The translations under genes were made by a program, and so were the position numbers. From Nematopogon swammerdamellus (taxonomy: Eukaryota; Arthropoda; Insecta; Lepidoptera; Adelidae), in assembly GCA_946902875.1 (NCBI GenBank), contig OX336340.1, positions 7,895,739-7,959,738 on the forward strand: DNA of 64,000 nucleotides, written 5' to 3'. The notes below the pieces were generated by a model. It did no database searches. It was not told where the DNA came from and saw only the letters and a program-made list of their open reading frames with translations. This document shows positions 33,650 through 44,997 of the stretch, piece by piece (within the stretch, counting starts at the first letter, position 1; each line of letters opens with the position of its first letter).

Positions 33650-34294
33650 ACATAATAAGATCATAAAAATACCTAATCAAAACTTCGCAAGTGGCTGCAG
33701 CATCAAAGGGCTTAAAATTAAACGCCAGAGCTAATACGAGCTGTTTACGTTGTGACATACTTGAAATCGAGCTACTGAGGTATGACGTGACCTGTCGCTG
33801 TTACGCTGTCGTGAATGTGTTATAAAACACTTTATTGGCATTTCGCCTTAAGCGTGTCACAGACGATGAAGATTCTATAAAAAATTTAATCTTAAGATGA
33901 AATGTTATACTAACTCATATATAACACACGGCTAAGATACGATAATAGTTTGTCAAACCAAACCTATACATTACACCTATACGTATACACCGACCGGGTA
34001 AGTAGTATGCAGACCTATGCAAAGTTAAAGGTAAGCAAAGATAATGTTCTTGTTTTTCAATCTTCCATAAAGAAGGTCCATCAAGTCTCCATAAAAAAAA
34101 TCTACAGGGTCATCTCTAGTGAACACCAAAGCTGCAATAGTATTTTTTTAACTTGTTCAAGCCAAATCAAAGAAAGTTATAAAGTTAAATTTTTTAAAAG
34201 TAATCGAATTAAGAACTATGTATTTGCCCAAAATGCGCGTCTCCGTCATTTTGTCATATATATGCCATGAGGCGACTCCATCCCGCTTAATTAA
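33650..34294. other. No gene recognised
   Basis: AT-rich; short frames without protein-like features. Confidence 0.55.
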
Positions 34295-34712
34295 AAATGT
34301 ATGAAATAAAAAAATTAAAATCGAACCCTCGAGTTGAAGGCGGTCGGTTATTTTTGCTTGCTTTAGCACCACCGTCTTCAACTCTAGGGTTCGATTTTAA
34401 TTTTTTTATTTCATACATTTTTTATATATTTTTAAATAGTTTTTTATTTCACGGTTTTTTTAGTAATTTTTATTTGCTATTAATGTACTCGGCGGAATCG
34501 CTCGGCCTTCGGCCTCGCGATTCCGCCTCGCTTTCCAATCCGATCTTGACCAAAAAAAAAATGAGACCACCTTGGAGCTATACTGAAGTGAACACAAAAA
34601 TAATCATCGAAATCGGTTCACAATTGGGGAAGATATTGCTGAACATACATAAAAAAAAAATACATACAGCCGAACATAGAACCTCCTCCTTTTTTGAAGT
34701 CGGTTAAAAAGG
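34295..34712 (+). repeat. Hairpin-bearing dispersed repeat, copy 1
   Basis: Begins with a hairpin (arms of about 47 bp, 34297-34343 and 34377-34423, containing TCGAACCCTCGAGTTGAAGG). TACTCGGCGGAATCGCTCGG follows, then TTGAAGTCGGTTAAAA at the end. Copy 2 is at 40024-40475. Confidence 0.75.
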
Positions 34713-35399
34713 AAACTGCATCGCGCTCTCTTTGTCTCCCGGCTCCCCTGTCCCCAGTGAATGAGGAAAGAGGATTCAGCTGAGTGCATGACGTCATCGC
34801 CTTCTCGGCTGCCTAGGACCTGCCACACGTTTGGTATCTTTCGATATCACTCGGTACAAATATATGTTATCTTCGTCGTGTGTGATGGATGGTTCAAAGG
34901 TTTTCATGGTGAGCAATATTGTGAAATATGCCGTAAGATATTATATTATGTTCATCGTCTGTGACGCGCCGTAGCGGCGATTAGCGCCGCATGGCTGCAC
35001 GCACGCTATTGTTATTAATAAAGGCAATTTATGGCAATAGCACCCCTGAGTTTCACATAACGGGCTAGGTTATACAAATGCTATAAATACCTATAAAGGG
35101 TATCAAACATGTAGAGGAGGTGAAGGAAAAGTTCGCAAACACGAAATTACAAAGATATAAATTATATTTCTGCCGAACTTGTTTATTGAGTACGTCGAAG
35201 ACGTTCGATCTGCTACTAATATGTGCATGCCCAATATTTATGTATCATTCATATTGCCATATGCTTATATTATACATAATTATATGTAATGTTCGTACTC
35301 GTATGGAACCAAATCAGAGTAATTTCGTGTGTGCTGCAGCATTTTACAGTTACGTTTTTCGGTGACCTCCTTATATATGTGCGTAGCATTACTACAAAA
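34713..35399. other. No gene recognised
   Basis: AT-rich spacer. A TGACGTCA palindrome lies near 34790. Confidence 0.5.
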
Positions 35400-35600
35400 C
35401 AGATAAACTCTGGAACACCCTACCTGCCCATATATTTCCCCTCAAGTACAGTCTCGAGTCTTTCAAGCGGGCGTGAATACGCACCTGTCATAAGCCGGCA
35501 TGGCATTCGCAATCCCCCCATACGACCGAATGTCCGTGGGCGTTGTTAGAGACCTTTTGGGAGGCTCGTCTCCACATATCGCGCTTTTAATACAAAACAT
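35400..35600 (+). pseudogene. LINE ORF2 C-terminal fragment
   Basis: Plus-strand copy of the 8797-9008 family. It starts in the LWN.LP segment (AACTCTGGAACACCCTACCT), then the Lys/Arg-rich tail region (GTCTCGAGTCTTTCAAGCGG), and the GCATGGCATTCGCAATCCCC block. Catalytic domains are absent and the frame is not continuous. Confidence 0.65.
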
Positions 35601-35894
35601 ATATAGTATATCGATTTTCTCCTGTATTCTATTGATATTCATATTTCATATTCTATTCATATATAAATTAATTTTACGTTTGCCCGTCCGCTCATATATT
35701 GAGCAGCACTGATCTGATTGGATCGAAGCAATCGAAATCAGTTTCATGTCGGAGTTGAAGTGACAGTGAACACGTTATTGTCAATGTGTCAACACGTCAC
35801 ATATAGTAGTGTTCTGTCCTGGACTATGTGACGTAACAAGGTGCCGCTCGTGTAAATGTGACTTTGAATATCGGAAATTTCAGCTGGACATTGA

Positions 35895-36125
35895 ATAAGG
35901 GCGAGAAGGAGCGGGAGAGTGTGCCGCACTGCAAAGGTGTGGAACGGGCTCCCAGGGAATATCTTTCCCCACTCCTACAATCCACGGATCTTCAAATCGC
36001 GGGTTGATAGCCTTTCCCCAGCGACATTAGTCCACCTCCAAGCCGGACTGGCACCTCCTCGGTGGTGAAATTGGCTGCGCCTGAGGCTTCGGACCTCGGG
36101 CAGAGCCACCCAGTTCGGAAGCAAT
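35895..36125 (+). pseudogene. LINE ORF2 C-terminal fragment, second lineage
   Basis: The plus strand encodes CRTAKVWNGLPGNIFPHSYN, then a Phe-Lys-Ser-Arg-Val segment and a LVHLQAGLAP tail. This is the C-terminal signature of a Jockey/CR1-like LINE, close to the 23411 and 55755 fragments and distinct from the 8797 family. No upstream domain is present. Confidence 0.65.
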
Positions 36126-36565
36126 GAAAAAAAGGAGTGGGAGAAGGATAGGGAGAGGGAGAGTCGCCCATTGCTCATCGGTTTTGCTGCATTCCTCAAA
36201 TCCTCAATTATTCAGAATGTTGGGGATCTAATTTTTTCAAGAACCCTCGCAAGAACCGTCATTCGTTAGATACACCACTGTTAGCGAAACCACTTCAGCG
36301 AGGGTCATATGAGCCAAATACTAGCTATGAGGCGGACAAAAAGGTTGTCGTTCAATACACGTATTTAGTATGCACCTAGCATACAAGCCAAATGCAGCGA
36401 CGAGAGAGAACCCTTCGTGTCGTTGCGGCAGTATAGTGACGGCCTGTGTACAAAATCAGGCGAGCGTACAATGACACGAGACGTGCTCTGAAATCATTTT
36501 TGGCTTTCAGCTGTATTTGCAAAAAGCCGTGCGATATTTCGGAACATCATACCTTAAGTACTAGA

Positions 36566-36745
36566 TGATACTCGTAGGGCTTAACCCGCTCGAGTTCGTA
36601 CCACGGCTCTGAATGAATGATCAGTCGAAACAGCTATGTAAATAGTTCGTGTTTTCCGTCCAGTTCAGTGTATCCGGTACGATTAAAGAGAAACACTGAC
36701 ATGGCACCTAGTTTACCAAGGTGCTATAGGCTGACATCACATATT
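36566..36745 (+). mobile_element. Decayed SINE copy
   Basis: Plus-strand body from GGGCTTAACCCGCTCGAG through AAACAGCTATGTAAATAGTT to GGCTGACATCACATATTTTA. Head and tail are lost. It is followed directly by a LINE 3' fragment. Confidence 0.8.
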
Positions 36746-36758
36746 TTATAGGGTTTTT

Positions 36759-36947
36759 TTTATAGAAAGCGCGCAATGTGACCCCGAGCCACCCATAAGG
36801 TATCTAACGACGCCCATGGGCATTCGGTCGTACGCGGGGGTTGCGAATGCCATGCCGGCCTGACAGGTGCCTATTCACGCCTCTCTTGAAGGACCCGAGA
36901 CTATACCAGTACCAGAATTTACCAGTTCTGTGGAGGAAAGATGATGT
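36759..36947 (-). pseudogene. LINE ORF2 C-terminus and 3' end
   Basis: Minus-strand member of the 8797-9008 family, with GCCACCCATAAGGTATCTAA and GCATTCGGTCGTACGCGGGG, ending at ACCAGTTCTGTGGAGGAAAG. It covers only the last coding stretch and the 3' untranslated region. Confidence 0.7.
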
Positions 36948-37015
36948 AGCCAGGTAATTGACATGGATTTTTAATTACTGTGTGGATCTTAAGCATTATT
37001 AAGAATTAACAGCTT

Positions 37016-37417
37016 CACTCACGGTCATCTCCGACCTATGTATGTGACTCGACGTTTCGGGCCATAAACGCATCGGGGGAACCTTCGTCACCCGAGACTA
37101 CACGCACGGACCACCGCTACAATCTTTGTATCCGCGACGACGACGGACGAATAACTGCTGACAGTTCTCTTTCAACTGTCGCGCAGGCAGAATGATCAGG
37201 AAGATGGGCTATATAGCGCGGTTTTCTCAACCGTTCACTTCGAAAGAATGCGGCGCGCACCCTCCGCTCTCCGCCTCCACCGAACTGATGGGCGATTGCG
37301 GTGGCGGCGGAGAGCGGAGGGTGCGCGCCGCATTCTTTCGAAGTGAACCGTTGAAAAAACCGCGCTATACGTTCGGCCTGAAACGTCGAACCACACAGTT
37401 GGGAGACGAACGTGAGC
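37016..37417. mobile_element. Fold-back element, about 400 bp
   Basis: The outer ends are inverted copies of one sequence (CGACGTTTCGGGCC near 37050; GGCCTGAAACGTCGAACC near 37376). The inner arms at about 37213-37282 and 37300-37366 are nearly perfect complements of 65-70 bp (ACTTCGAAAGAATGCGGCGC). No coding sequence. Single outer arms occur alone at 1575-1655 and 19965-20055. Confidence 0.8.
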
Positions 37418-39850
37418 AAAAATTTTAAAATTTATAATAAGCTATTGATATTTTAATACCGTAGCTAAATACGGATTATGAAGAGTTGGCAAGTTCAATA
37501 GTAATTTTTACGCCTCGTTATACGTTTCAGATGTTTACGACGTGGTGGTACGTTAAAAATAAACACATGAAAAGTGTCTAGGGATACGACATATTCTTTC
37601 AAGTAAAATAAAAACCACCTTCACAATTTTTTTCCACTTTTTGCCATCTTGGCAGATGCTTTGCCATCTTGAGTGCGATCGCGTGACTAATAATTTTGAC
37701 ATTTGTGACATCAACAATCTCTCATTTAAACTCACAAAAAAGAATTACCTAATGGGTAGGTATTTTTCATTTTACTTGAAAAAATATGTCATCTTTCCAC
37801 ACTTTTGATACATGGTTTGGTACGCATTATGAAGAGGTGAAATGATACGGCGAAGGTCTCACAATAAAAAAAGTACTTTGGAATAACCTTAGGGAGACAG
37901 ACAAAAATGAAATTATTTCCGAAACTGAGGTATGAATGACAGATTGTTGCTTGAGAAAAAAATTACTCAAAAGTTTTGATATTAAATTAAATGGCATTCG
38001 CATAACGGCTCTCCTAAAAATATATATTTTTTGCACTTGCGTCTTTGTCGTCTCATGAGCGACGAGATAAACAAAAGCTAATGTCTTTGACAGCGAGCTG
38101 TGAGAGGGGTTACTGGGCGGGCTCGAGAGTAAATAACTTATTTACAATACAACCCTTCCTAGCGCTCCGCTTCCTAGTCTGTATAGCTCGTGTAGAAGCT
38201 TCTGCGTCAAATTAAACAAAACACAGTTCAGGCCCCGAAAATTCAATTCCAAAAGTTTGTTTAACTATTTAATTCATTTACCTCCTTTAACAGTGCGTGC
38301 GACAGTTAGTTAACGTCCACTGGGATTTGTTTTACGAACTGGTAATTTTTTCGAATTTCGAAATGTCATATTTGATTGATTACTAATTGTTATTTTTTTT
38401 TGTAGTATGTATTTGTCGAATCGCTTGCAATGACCTCCGCTCCAGTATGAAATAACCACCAGGACTGATTGTAAATGATTAATATTACCAAATTAATTAG
38501 CAAATGATAGCTATTTAGTGATTCCTCGTGATTTGTCACGCCTATGCCTGTGTGCTTTCTGCATCTAATGATGGATGTGGATTGTGGATAAATGCGATAA
38601 GCTCATATAGAACATTAGACTTTTATCATAACACTTGAATTAATTGAATATTTTCCTCTAAGTACATGGAAATAAACATTCGCTATGTAAAAATCATTAC
38701 ACGAGTGCGACAAACTGACAGTCACATATTTCACGGGCTATACTTAGAGTTATTTGCTTTGCATGTGAAAGGAAAGGGCGCGCGACATCAGTTTCACAGA
38801 TTATGCTATTTCATTGGAGCCGCCTACCAAAGGAAGTCGAGCCAAGTCACGGAACACATTGAAACTTGTAGTTTACGCTGGTATCCAGGCGCTCAGCCAA
38901 ATGCGTGGAATGCCGCCAGTAGGTGAATTTTTACGGAAATATTAATCACAATCCAAATATGTTTAACCCTGTAATATATAATAGCTAACTATTGATTGAA
39001 TGAACATTGAACATGTATAAGAGCATGCAATTATTGTCAAAAACTAAATAGGTAGAATAGGTAGGAAGACGCGCTGCGCCCGGCGACCGAGGGAAGGAGG
39101 CCGCCGAATCCGCCGATCGTTGTTCTGAGTAATTTGATTGATAGTATCATTTAATCGAGGGTAATAATTGACGATTTTTACACACAAATTTACACATTAC
39201 ATTTATACATTATCATAATAAAATTTTATAAAATTATATTCGAAATAATATGTATACCCTCGCCATGTAAAAATTTTTGCAAAGCTAGGTAATAAATTTA
39301 AAGTATGCAGGGTTCAAAGAAAACAGAATAAGTAAGTGCAGAAGAGCTTAGAGCAGCGAAGCGAGCAAACTTCATCTGTCACAGTGACTGAATGTTCGCG
39401 CCATTGATTTTATAACCCTGTCGGGACAGATAGACCACTCCATATAACAAATTTGGTAACGTTGTAAATCGTAAAACCAACAGGGGGCGGTAATAATTTT
39501 TCTTGATGTTGTCGTAAAACAAACAGGTGGCGTTAATGTTTGTTAATACTTCTATACTAAGGGCGCTATCTAGTTGAAATACAACATGTATCTAGGTACC
39601 TTTAATTGTCACTAGGCTGTAGAATTACTGCTACTAGACAAAAGATGGCGCTTTCATTTATATTTATAAAGAACATTATTTATGTAAATTCCAAAATTTT
39701 TAATTATATTTGAATAATAAAATTATGACAATTTACAATTAAACTAACACTTCTTATCAAATTAAATAAAATAAAAAAATGTTTTGAAAATTATTTGGTA
39801 TACGGAACAAAATATTATTATGATTGTAATTTCCTGTTTGTGCGCTTTTA
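37418..39850. other. No gene recognised
   Basis: AT-rich. A plus-strand frame at 38666-38926 has no recognisable features. 39390-39440 shares GTTCGCGCCATTGATTTTAT with the inverse of 46780-46800, so a further dispersed repeat is present. Confidence 0.5.
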
Positions 39851-39858
39851 ATAGATAG

Positions 39859-39919
39859 ATCCACACAGAGCACGGAATACCCCCGCGCGCGCGCGCGCGG
39901 TATTCCGTGCTCTGTGGAT
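39859..39919. repeat. Palindrome with (CG)8 centre
   Basis: The arms GAGCACGGAATAC and GTATTCCGTGCTC, with flanking ATCCAC..GTGGAT, enclose CCCC followed by an alternating CG run (39884-39899). Confidence 0.9.
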
Positions 39920-40023
39920 AGAACGTATTTATTTAGTTGAACAGTTAAACAAATACTCGTCACTCTTCATTCTAATAATGTCAGCATTGTATGTAAAAAA
40001 AAAAATATGAAAACTGCCTTAAA

Positions 40024-40475
40024 AAATTTATGAAATTAAAAAAATCGAACCCTAGAGTTGAAGGCGGTGCTAAAGAAGGCTACACAAATCACAAAGGATA
40101 TCATCCACGCATGTTTTCTTTCATGTATCATTTTTGCTTGCTTTAGCACCGCCTTCAACTCTAGGGTTCGATTTTTTTTATTTCATACATTTTTGTGCGG
40201 CGGCGGTTTTTATATATTTTTTTAAATAGTTTTTTATTTCACAGTTTTTTTTGGAATTTTTTGCTATTAATGTACTCGGCGGAATCGCTCGACCTTCGGC
40301 CTCGCGATTCCGCCTCGCTTTCCAATCTGATCTCGACCAAATTAAAATGGAACCACGTCATGGTTATCCCCTTTCAAACAAAAAAAAAGAATTTTCAAAA
40401 TCGGCCCACAATAATTGACGGAGTAATCGCGTAACAAACATCCAAAAAAAGAAAACATACCGTCGAATTGAGAAT
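40024..40475 (+). repeat. Hairpin-bearing dispersed repeat, copy 2
   Basis: Same family as 34295-34712: inverted arms with TCGAACCCTAGAGTTGAAGG, then TACTCGGCGGAATCGCTCG and a 3' part. The loop is 80 bp longer than in copy 1. Confidence 0.75.
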
Positions 40476-41089
40476 CTCCTAGGTCTAAAGTAAATTGCTC
40501 GTGATGACAAATTCAACGAGCCCAAACACGATGGGTTTATCATGTGTAGTTTAGGAGTTCCTATGGCCACCTTCCGTCTCCATCATCAGACCAGCTCGAT
40601 GGTACTCGTACTCGTATTATAATATATTAAACGCATCTGGCCGGTCGGAAAAGATTTCAAATTTAGAATATTCATGAAACAAGGGTCCGAATATGAATGA
40701 CAATATCGATTCATGTATTTCAATACAATGACAGAGAAAATTTCAAAATATTAGGTACCTATTCTACCTATTTAATACTTTTTAGTTCTAGTTTATTTTT
40801 TTTTAAGTCGGTTTTATATTTTTAAAACAATATTACATAAAAAACAATAATCGAAATCGAATAATCGAAATCGGTTGAAGTGGTACAGAATTATTCGCCA
40901 TGTGTCAAACTGCAAATTGCTGAAAAAGCCCACATCACAAAAGTTTCTCTGAAGGTAACCACACACCAATAGTATTTTGTTGCTTTTTCATAAACCGCTC
41001 AATCAATTTCAATAAAATTTCAATGGGAGCACCTCTGAAGTATGACCTACCAAACAAAAAAAGAATTTTCAAAATCAGCCCACAATTAA
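40476..41089. other. No gene recognised
   Basis: AT-rich. 41045-41085 repeats the AAAAGAATTTTCAAAATC..CCCACAA stretch seen at 40385-40412, so part of this is a further fragment of the same repeat. Confidence 0.5.
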
Positions 41090-41616
41090 CACGTTGAACG
41101 CCATACGACCCACCGGTGGGCCTAGCGTACTTTTCGGTTCGGGCCAAGCCAAACTCATTATATCCGTAATTTTCATCAACTTGAGATTTTCATCACAAAG
41201 TTTATAAAATGCGGTAATTTGTAAGGAAAATAAAAATTTGCGACTTTTACCGTCTAATTTTCGAGATATAGCAGAAGGCTCACGGGTGGATCGTGTGGCC
41301 TCCTATGAAGGATTTGTATTTTTCTGTTGGCTGGGGCCGCGGGGTCACGCCGCGGCCCACCCGTTACGCGCGCGCCGCGGACGCAGCGATCAATCCCGGT
41401 CCGGCTGCGTCGACAATTGAGGATGTTTTACGCTTTTCTCGCCAAAAATGATTATTTTGAAGATTTCGAGTTAACACAAGAAGCGCTAACGCAGTTAGAA
41501 AACATCGAGATAGATCTTCTGAACCGTAGTTTCGGAATAGATTCTATGAAGACGTAGTTTGAGACGAAAAAGGGGACTTAAATAATAGAATACGGCTCAG
41601 AAATATAATTTTATCG

Positions 41617-41622
41617 TTTATT
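41617..41622 (-). terminator. Poly(A) signal of antisense gene
   Basis: AATAAA on the minus strand, 97 bp downstream of the stop codon of the 101-residue frame. Confidence 0.5.
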
Positions 41623-41718
41623 TCATAAAACACAAATATACGATGTAAAAAGACAGGATGTGAGTTTTCAGAATCACTTGAGCATCGTAGGGGTGACGAC
41701 CGAGCTAATCGATTAGAG

Positions 41719-42024
41719 CTATAATTCTATCCGAGAACTTAGCTTCGGAAGGGGAGACGAAGGTCTTCGCAGGAAGGCCGACACGAAGTCTCCGACGCGT
41801 CGCTCGATCTCCACCCTCTTCACAAAGTTCTGCTTCGGAACAGCCGGACGAGGAGTAGGGCCCAGGTGGCTCGTACCGGCTATGCCGTCGCAGATGATGC
41901 AGGCGTCCTCGGACGGAGAACGTAGAACGTGGAAGTCTACGTGTAACGTAGAAGAGACTACGTGTAGACGTAGGAGCTGTACACACACACACACAAACAC
42001 ACCCACATTAAATAATGCACACAT
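41719..42024 (-). CDS. 101-residue antisense protein in piggyBac-like element
   Basis: The minus-strand frame from ATG at 42024-42022 to a stop at 41721-41719 encodes 101 residues. The N-terminus MCALFNVGVFVCVCV is hydrophobic and could be a signal peptide. The rest includes SPSEDACIICDGIAGTSHLG and KRVEIERRVGDFVSAFL, with GC-rich third positions. It lies in an exon opening at 42035 after a strong acceptor (TCTCTCTTCCCATCCACAG). A non-coding first exon (42360-42300) ends at donor GTGAGT. TATA box, initiator and poly(A) signal are in place. A GT run codes for the VCVCV part, so the start region could be microsatellite drift; an alternative acceptor (ACAG at 41981) would shorten the exon. I do not recognise the protein. 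Confidence 0.5.
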   Translation of the reverse strand: MCALFNVGVFVCVCVQLLRLHVVSSTLHVDFHVLRSPSEDACIICDGIAGTSHLGPTPRPAVPKQNFVKRVEIERRVGDFVSAFLRRPSSPLPKLSSRIEL

Positions 42025-42299
42025 ATCACGGTGCCCTGTGGATGGGAAGAGAGAAAATACACAGATGGGCGTTATACGTTTTGTGCGTGAAGCGCAACGA
42101 CAACCGCTAGGCCGGCGGTGTCTCACAAGCGACAGGCAAGGCAGAGCTGAAGAGAGTGTAATGTTACCCGTAACCCTGGCTGTGGGGACTCCTCTCTCAA
42201 CGCTGAGATGAACGGCTGGAAACGTCCGACGGCAGCGGTGGTACAGCGCCGCGGCTCGTTGACAGTGGCACGGTCGCGAGGGAAACTAGTGTAACTCAC

Positions 42300-42360
42300 G
42301 GCGGCAGATCGAGCGCGTTATATTTTATCTTGCAGCGGAGAATTATTTAACAGAAGAAGT
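42300..42360 (-). other. Candidate non-coding first exon
   Basis: Begins at an initiator TCACTT (42362-42357) and ends at 42300 before GTGAGT. It contains no ATG, so translation would start in exon 2. Confidence 0.4.
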
Positions 42361-42392
42361 GAAGTCTTGGTTGACTGAGTACCGCTTTTATA
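42357..42392 (-). promoter_or_regulatory. TATA box and initiator of antisense gene
   Basis: TATAAAAG at 42392-42385, with an arthropod-type initiator TCACTT whose A (42360) lies about 31 bp downstream of the TATA start. This is the canonical spacing of an insect RNA polymerase II core promoter. Confidence 0.5.
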
Positions 42393-43046
42393 GGTGACAG
42401 CGCGCGTTTGTGGTGTGGCTGCGGAATGAAGTCGGCTAGCACGCAATGACGCGCACTGTATGTGGTTACCTGAATCTAAGTGGCTGAAGGCCTGTAACAC
42501 CATTTGTTGATAATAATGGACCTCTACTAGGGGTCCTCCGATGATGTCTGAATTAATATGTAAGATAAATACAACCGAGGTGAATGTGAATTCCCGTCTA
42601 TTTGGGATATATTTTAACCGCCTGGCAACCCATTAATCAACACCGCGATGTGCGGTGTTGCCAAATACAGCAAACAGAAATTCCATACCGACGCTCGCTA
42701 CCTTTTTCGTTACGTCAAACAATATATAATTTTAGTATGGGCTGACAGCGGAAAGAGATCGTGGAAATTCACGCTCGGTAAATGATGCAAGAATGTGTGC
42801 TCGGTTACGTAGTGAGAGTGTAGTACGCCGAGATATGTGTGATTGAATTTTCAAAAATGTAGGTTGGCAGTAATAATATGGAATAGTAACGGACGCCTCA
42901 CGTGTACCGTAGCCTTAGTACGGAGTATTTTCCTCCGTACTGGCAATGTGTCTCTGACACTTCGGTAAACGGCATTTCGACAGTCCGCTATTAAAATTCA
43001 CTACGTGACAAGTTCAACCAACGAAAAGAAGATGCTGTCGAATTCT

Positions 43047-43299
43047 TTTGTCGGAGAGTGAGGATAGCGACTATGAAATGCATATAGAAAGACGGAAGAG
43101 AATGAAACACACTCTGGAAAGGAAAGAGGGATTGGCCAGAAAAGTGAGAAGAACATGTCACCAATGTTATGCAAAGAACGTACCAATAATGGGTAGCAAA
43201 CAGGCTAAAACCAAGTCGAAAAAAGTATCCACTTATTGCCAAAGCAGCCCAACTAAACCATTCCTTTGTTTGCCTTGTTTTAACATGACTCACGGATAA
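43047..43299 (+). pseudogene. piggyBac transposase cysteine-rich C-terminus
   Basis: The plus strand encodes about 83 residues ending FLCLPCFNMTHG and a stop. Cys residues occur as CHQC, a later single Cys, and CLPC, plus a terminal His, and the segment starts with basic sequence (KVRRTCHQCY). This matches the cross-brace zinc-binding domain at the C-terminus of piggyBac transposases, which binds the element ends. The catalytic DDD domain that should precede it is not readable upstream, so this is a remnant. It lies 550 bp inside the right terminus, in the expected orientation. Confidence 0.7.
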
Positions 43300-43924
43300 T
43301 TCTTTATTGTTTATGGTTAAACCCTTTGGGGTTAAGATGATTGATTATTTTAAATAATGAAGTGTCATAATGTTGTGATTGTTCAATTTCATAAATATTT
43401 TGTTTTGTTCAATTTCATAAATTATTTTCGTAATAAATAATGTCTTCTTATTTGGCAATGAAGAAAATTTTATGTTCATTTTTATTTTGACGAATATTTT
43501 CTTATTATTTTCTGGTTTTATTAATTCTATTAATACAAATATTATTTTCTACCTTATCGTTAAGAGCAGCCCTAGCATCGTTACAATTAACTTAATAAAA
43601 AACTACAAGTTTCTATTGGATTTGAAAACCACGCCGTCCGCTTCGACTACAAGGCCATGCGGCTCACTTCCATATTGGCTTTGTAGCTGCGCTCTGTGGC
43701 TTGTAGGAAGCGTTTACGTAGGCCCTCTCACGCGGCTCACCGGTGACCCCCATGCCCTGAATGGTTCAGTAAGGAAAGGCTCACCGGTGAGCGGTGAGCC
43801 CCGTGGCCCAAACGGAAATACTGGATTTTTCATGTGGCGTTGAACGTGTAAGATTGTAATTTCCTGTTTGCGGTTTTACTCCGGTCCAAAGAATTTACAA
43901 ACTCTTTGGTTGTACTTGGGTTGT

Positions 43925-44107
43925 ACCTAGCTCCGCTTATTTGTTGTTATATCCGCTATAGTAACACATATTCTGTGAAAATTTCAACGGGCTTCCTATT
44001 ACGGTTCAAGAGATACAGCCCTCGGATAGACAAACGGACGGACGGACAGACAGACTGCGGAGGCTTAGTAATAGGCTTCCGTACAGGGATACGGAAACCT
44101 AAAAATA
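43925..44107 (+). repeat. 3' part of GACAGACAG repeat
   Basis: Shares TTTGTTGTTATATCCGC, AAAATTTCAACGGGCTTCC, the GGACAGACAGAC run and GGATACGGAAACCTAAAAAT with 22556-22833. Confidence 0.7.
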
Positions 44108-44299
44108 AGGGGTGAAATAGGGGTGAAAGTTTTTGTATGGGGAATCCATGATTTCTCTAGGTAAGGATATGAAAATTTATTATCTACGCTTTTGGCACAG
44201 ATTACTCAATAGTTACTGCTTTTGGTAAGAAATAATGAATAATGGTCAGGAAGAGGAAGGGGGAGAGAAAAGAAGGGGGAGTGGGTGGGAGGTACGTTT

Positions 44300-44616
44300 G
44301 TCAGCCTGGGTAGCTCAGTGGTGCAGGCAACCCTGGGCGCGGTCAACACTTGGATGGGTGACCGCTCGACCATTTGAGGCTGACCGTGGTTCGGATTCCA
44401 CGTAAAACTGTAGCACCCTTCCCTTCTTACCTTACTAGGGTTGGTACCACCGCACTGAATAAAACGTATGTCGAAACGGCTATGTAAATCAAAGAGATTT
44501 GATGTAAATAGTTTTTTCGTTTTTTTTCGTCCAGTTCAGTATAGCCTGCACGACATGTCCGACATCACGGATGTTGTAGGTGATGTATCCAACCATGTCA
44601 GTTTCCATAAAAAAAA
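44300..44616 (+). mobile_element. SINE copy in purine-rich tract
   Basis: GTCAGCCTGGGTAGCTCAG start, shortened 5S-like block (GGGCGCGGTCAACACTTGGA), B-box-like GTTCGGATTCCA and partly deleted body, A tail. Purine-rich sequence lies on both sides. Confidence 0.88.
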
Positions 44617-44997
44617 GAAGAAGAGGAGGAGAGGTATGGAGGGAGGAAGGGTTAGTGAATGAGGGTAGGTGTGGGGGAGGGAGGTAGTAGAGGGAACGAG
44701 GAGGAATGGATATCGAGGGAGTGAGAGGTTGAAAGGGGGAAGAGGCGGGGTAAGAGGGGGTTGCGGACAGGATGAGGGGTAGTAGGGGAGGAATGGAATG
44801 CGAGGGTGATGGGAAGGAGGGGCGACATGAGGGGAGGAAGGGAAGTAGGGAGAGAGGGAGGGAATGGGCGAAAGGGAAGGTGGCAAATAGGGGGTCCGTG
44901 AAGGGTGAGGGGAAGGAGGGGAGGAAGGCGGGATCGAGGAGAGAAGACCGGGAGAGAGGTGAGTGAGAGATGGGCGAGGAAGGAATCCCTTCCTTCC
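44617..44997. repeat. 380-bp purine-rich tract
   Basis: Almost only G and A on the plus strand (GGGAGGAAGG, GAGGGGAAGG units). The end contains a small hairpin (GGAAGGAA / TTCCTTCC). Open frames here are composition artefacts. Confidence 0.9.

Larger units (their letters stand above)
41090..43848 (+). mobile_element. piggyBac-like element with replaced interior
   Basis: The left end CACGTTGAACGCCA directly follows TTAA (41086-41089). The right end TGGCGTTGAACGTG is its near-complement, followed by TAA, consistent with a TTAA duplication that lost one T. Subterminal CACCGGTG motifs occur near both ends. Next to the right end a piggyBac cysteine-rich C-terminus is encoded (43047-43299). The central transposase is not recognisable; 41617-42400 instead carries an antisense gene. 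Confidence 0.65.

Noticed and set aside
41425..41557. Plus-strand frame near the left piggyBac end as a transposase N-terminus
   Set aside because: It is acidic and helical but has no recognisable piggyBac motif and is too short to assign.
43472..43843. 123-codon plus-strand frame near the right piggyBac end
   Set aside because: It lies in AT-rich subterminal sequence and reads through the terminal repeat itself, so it is not a gene.
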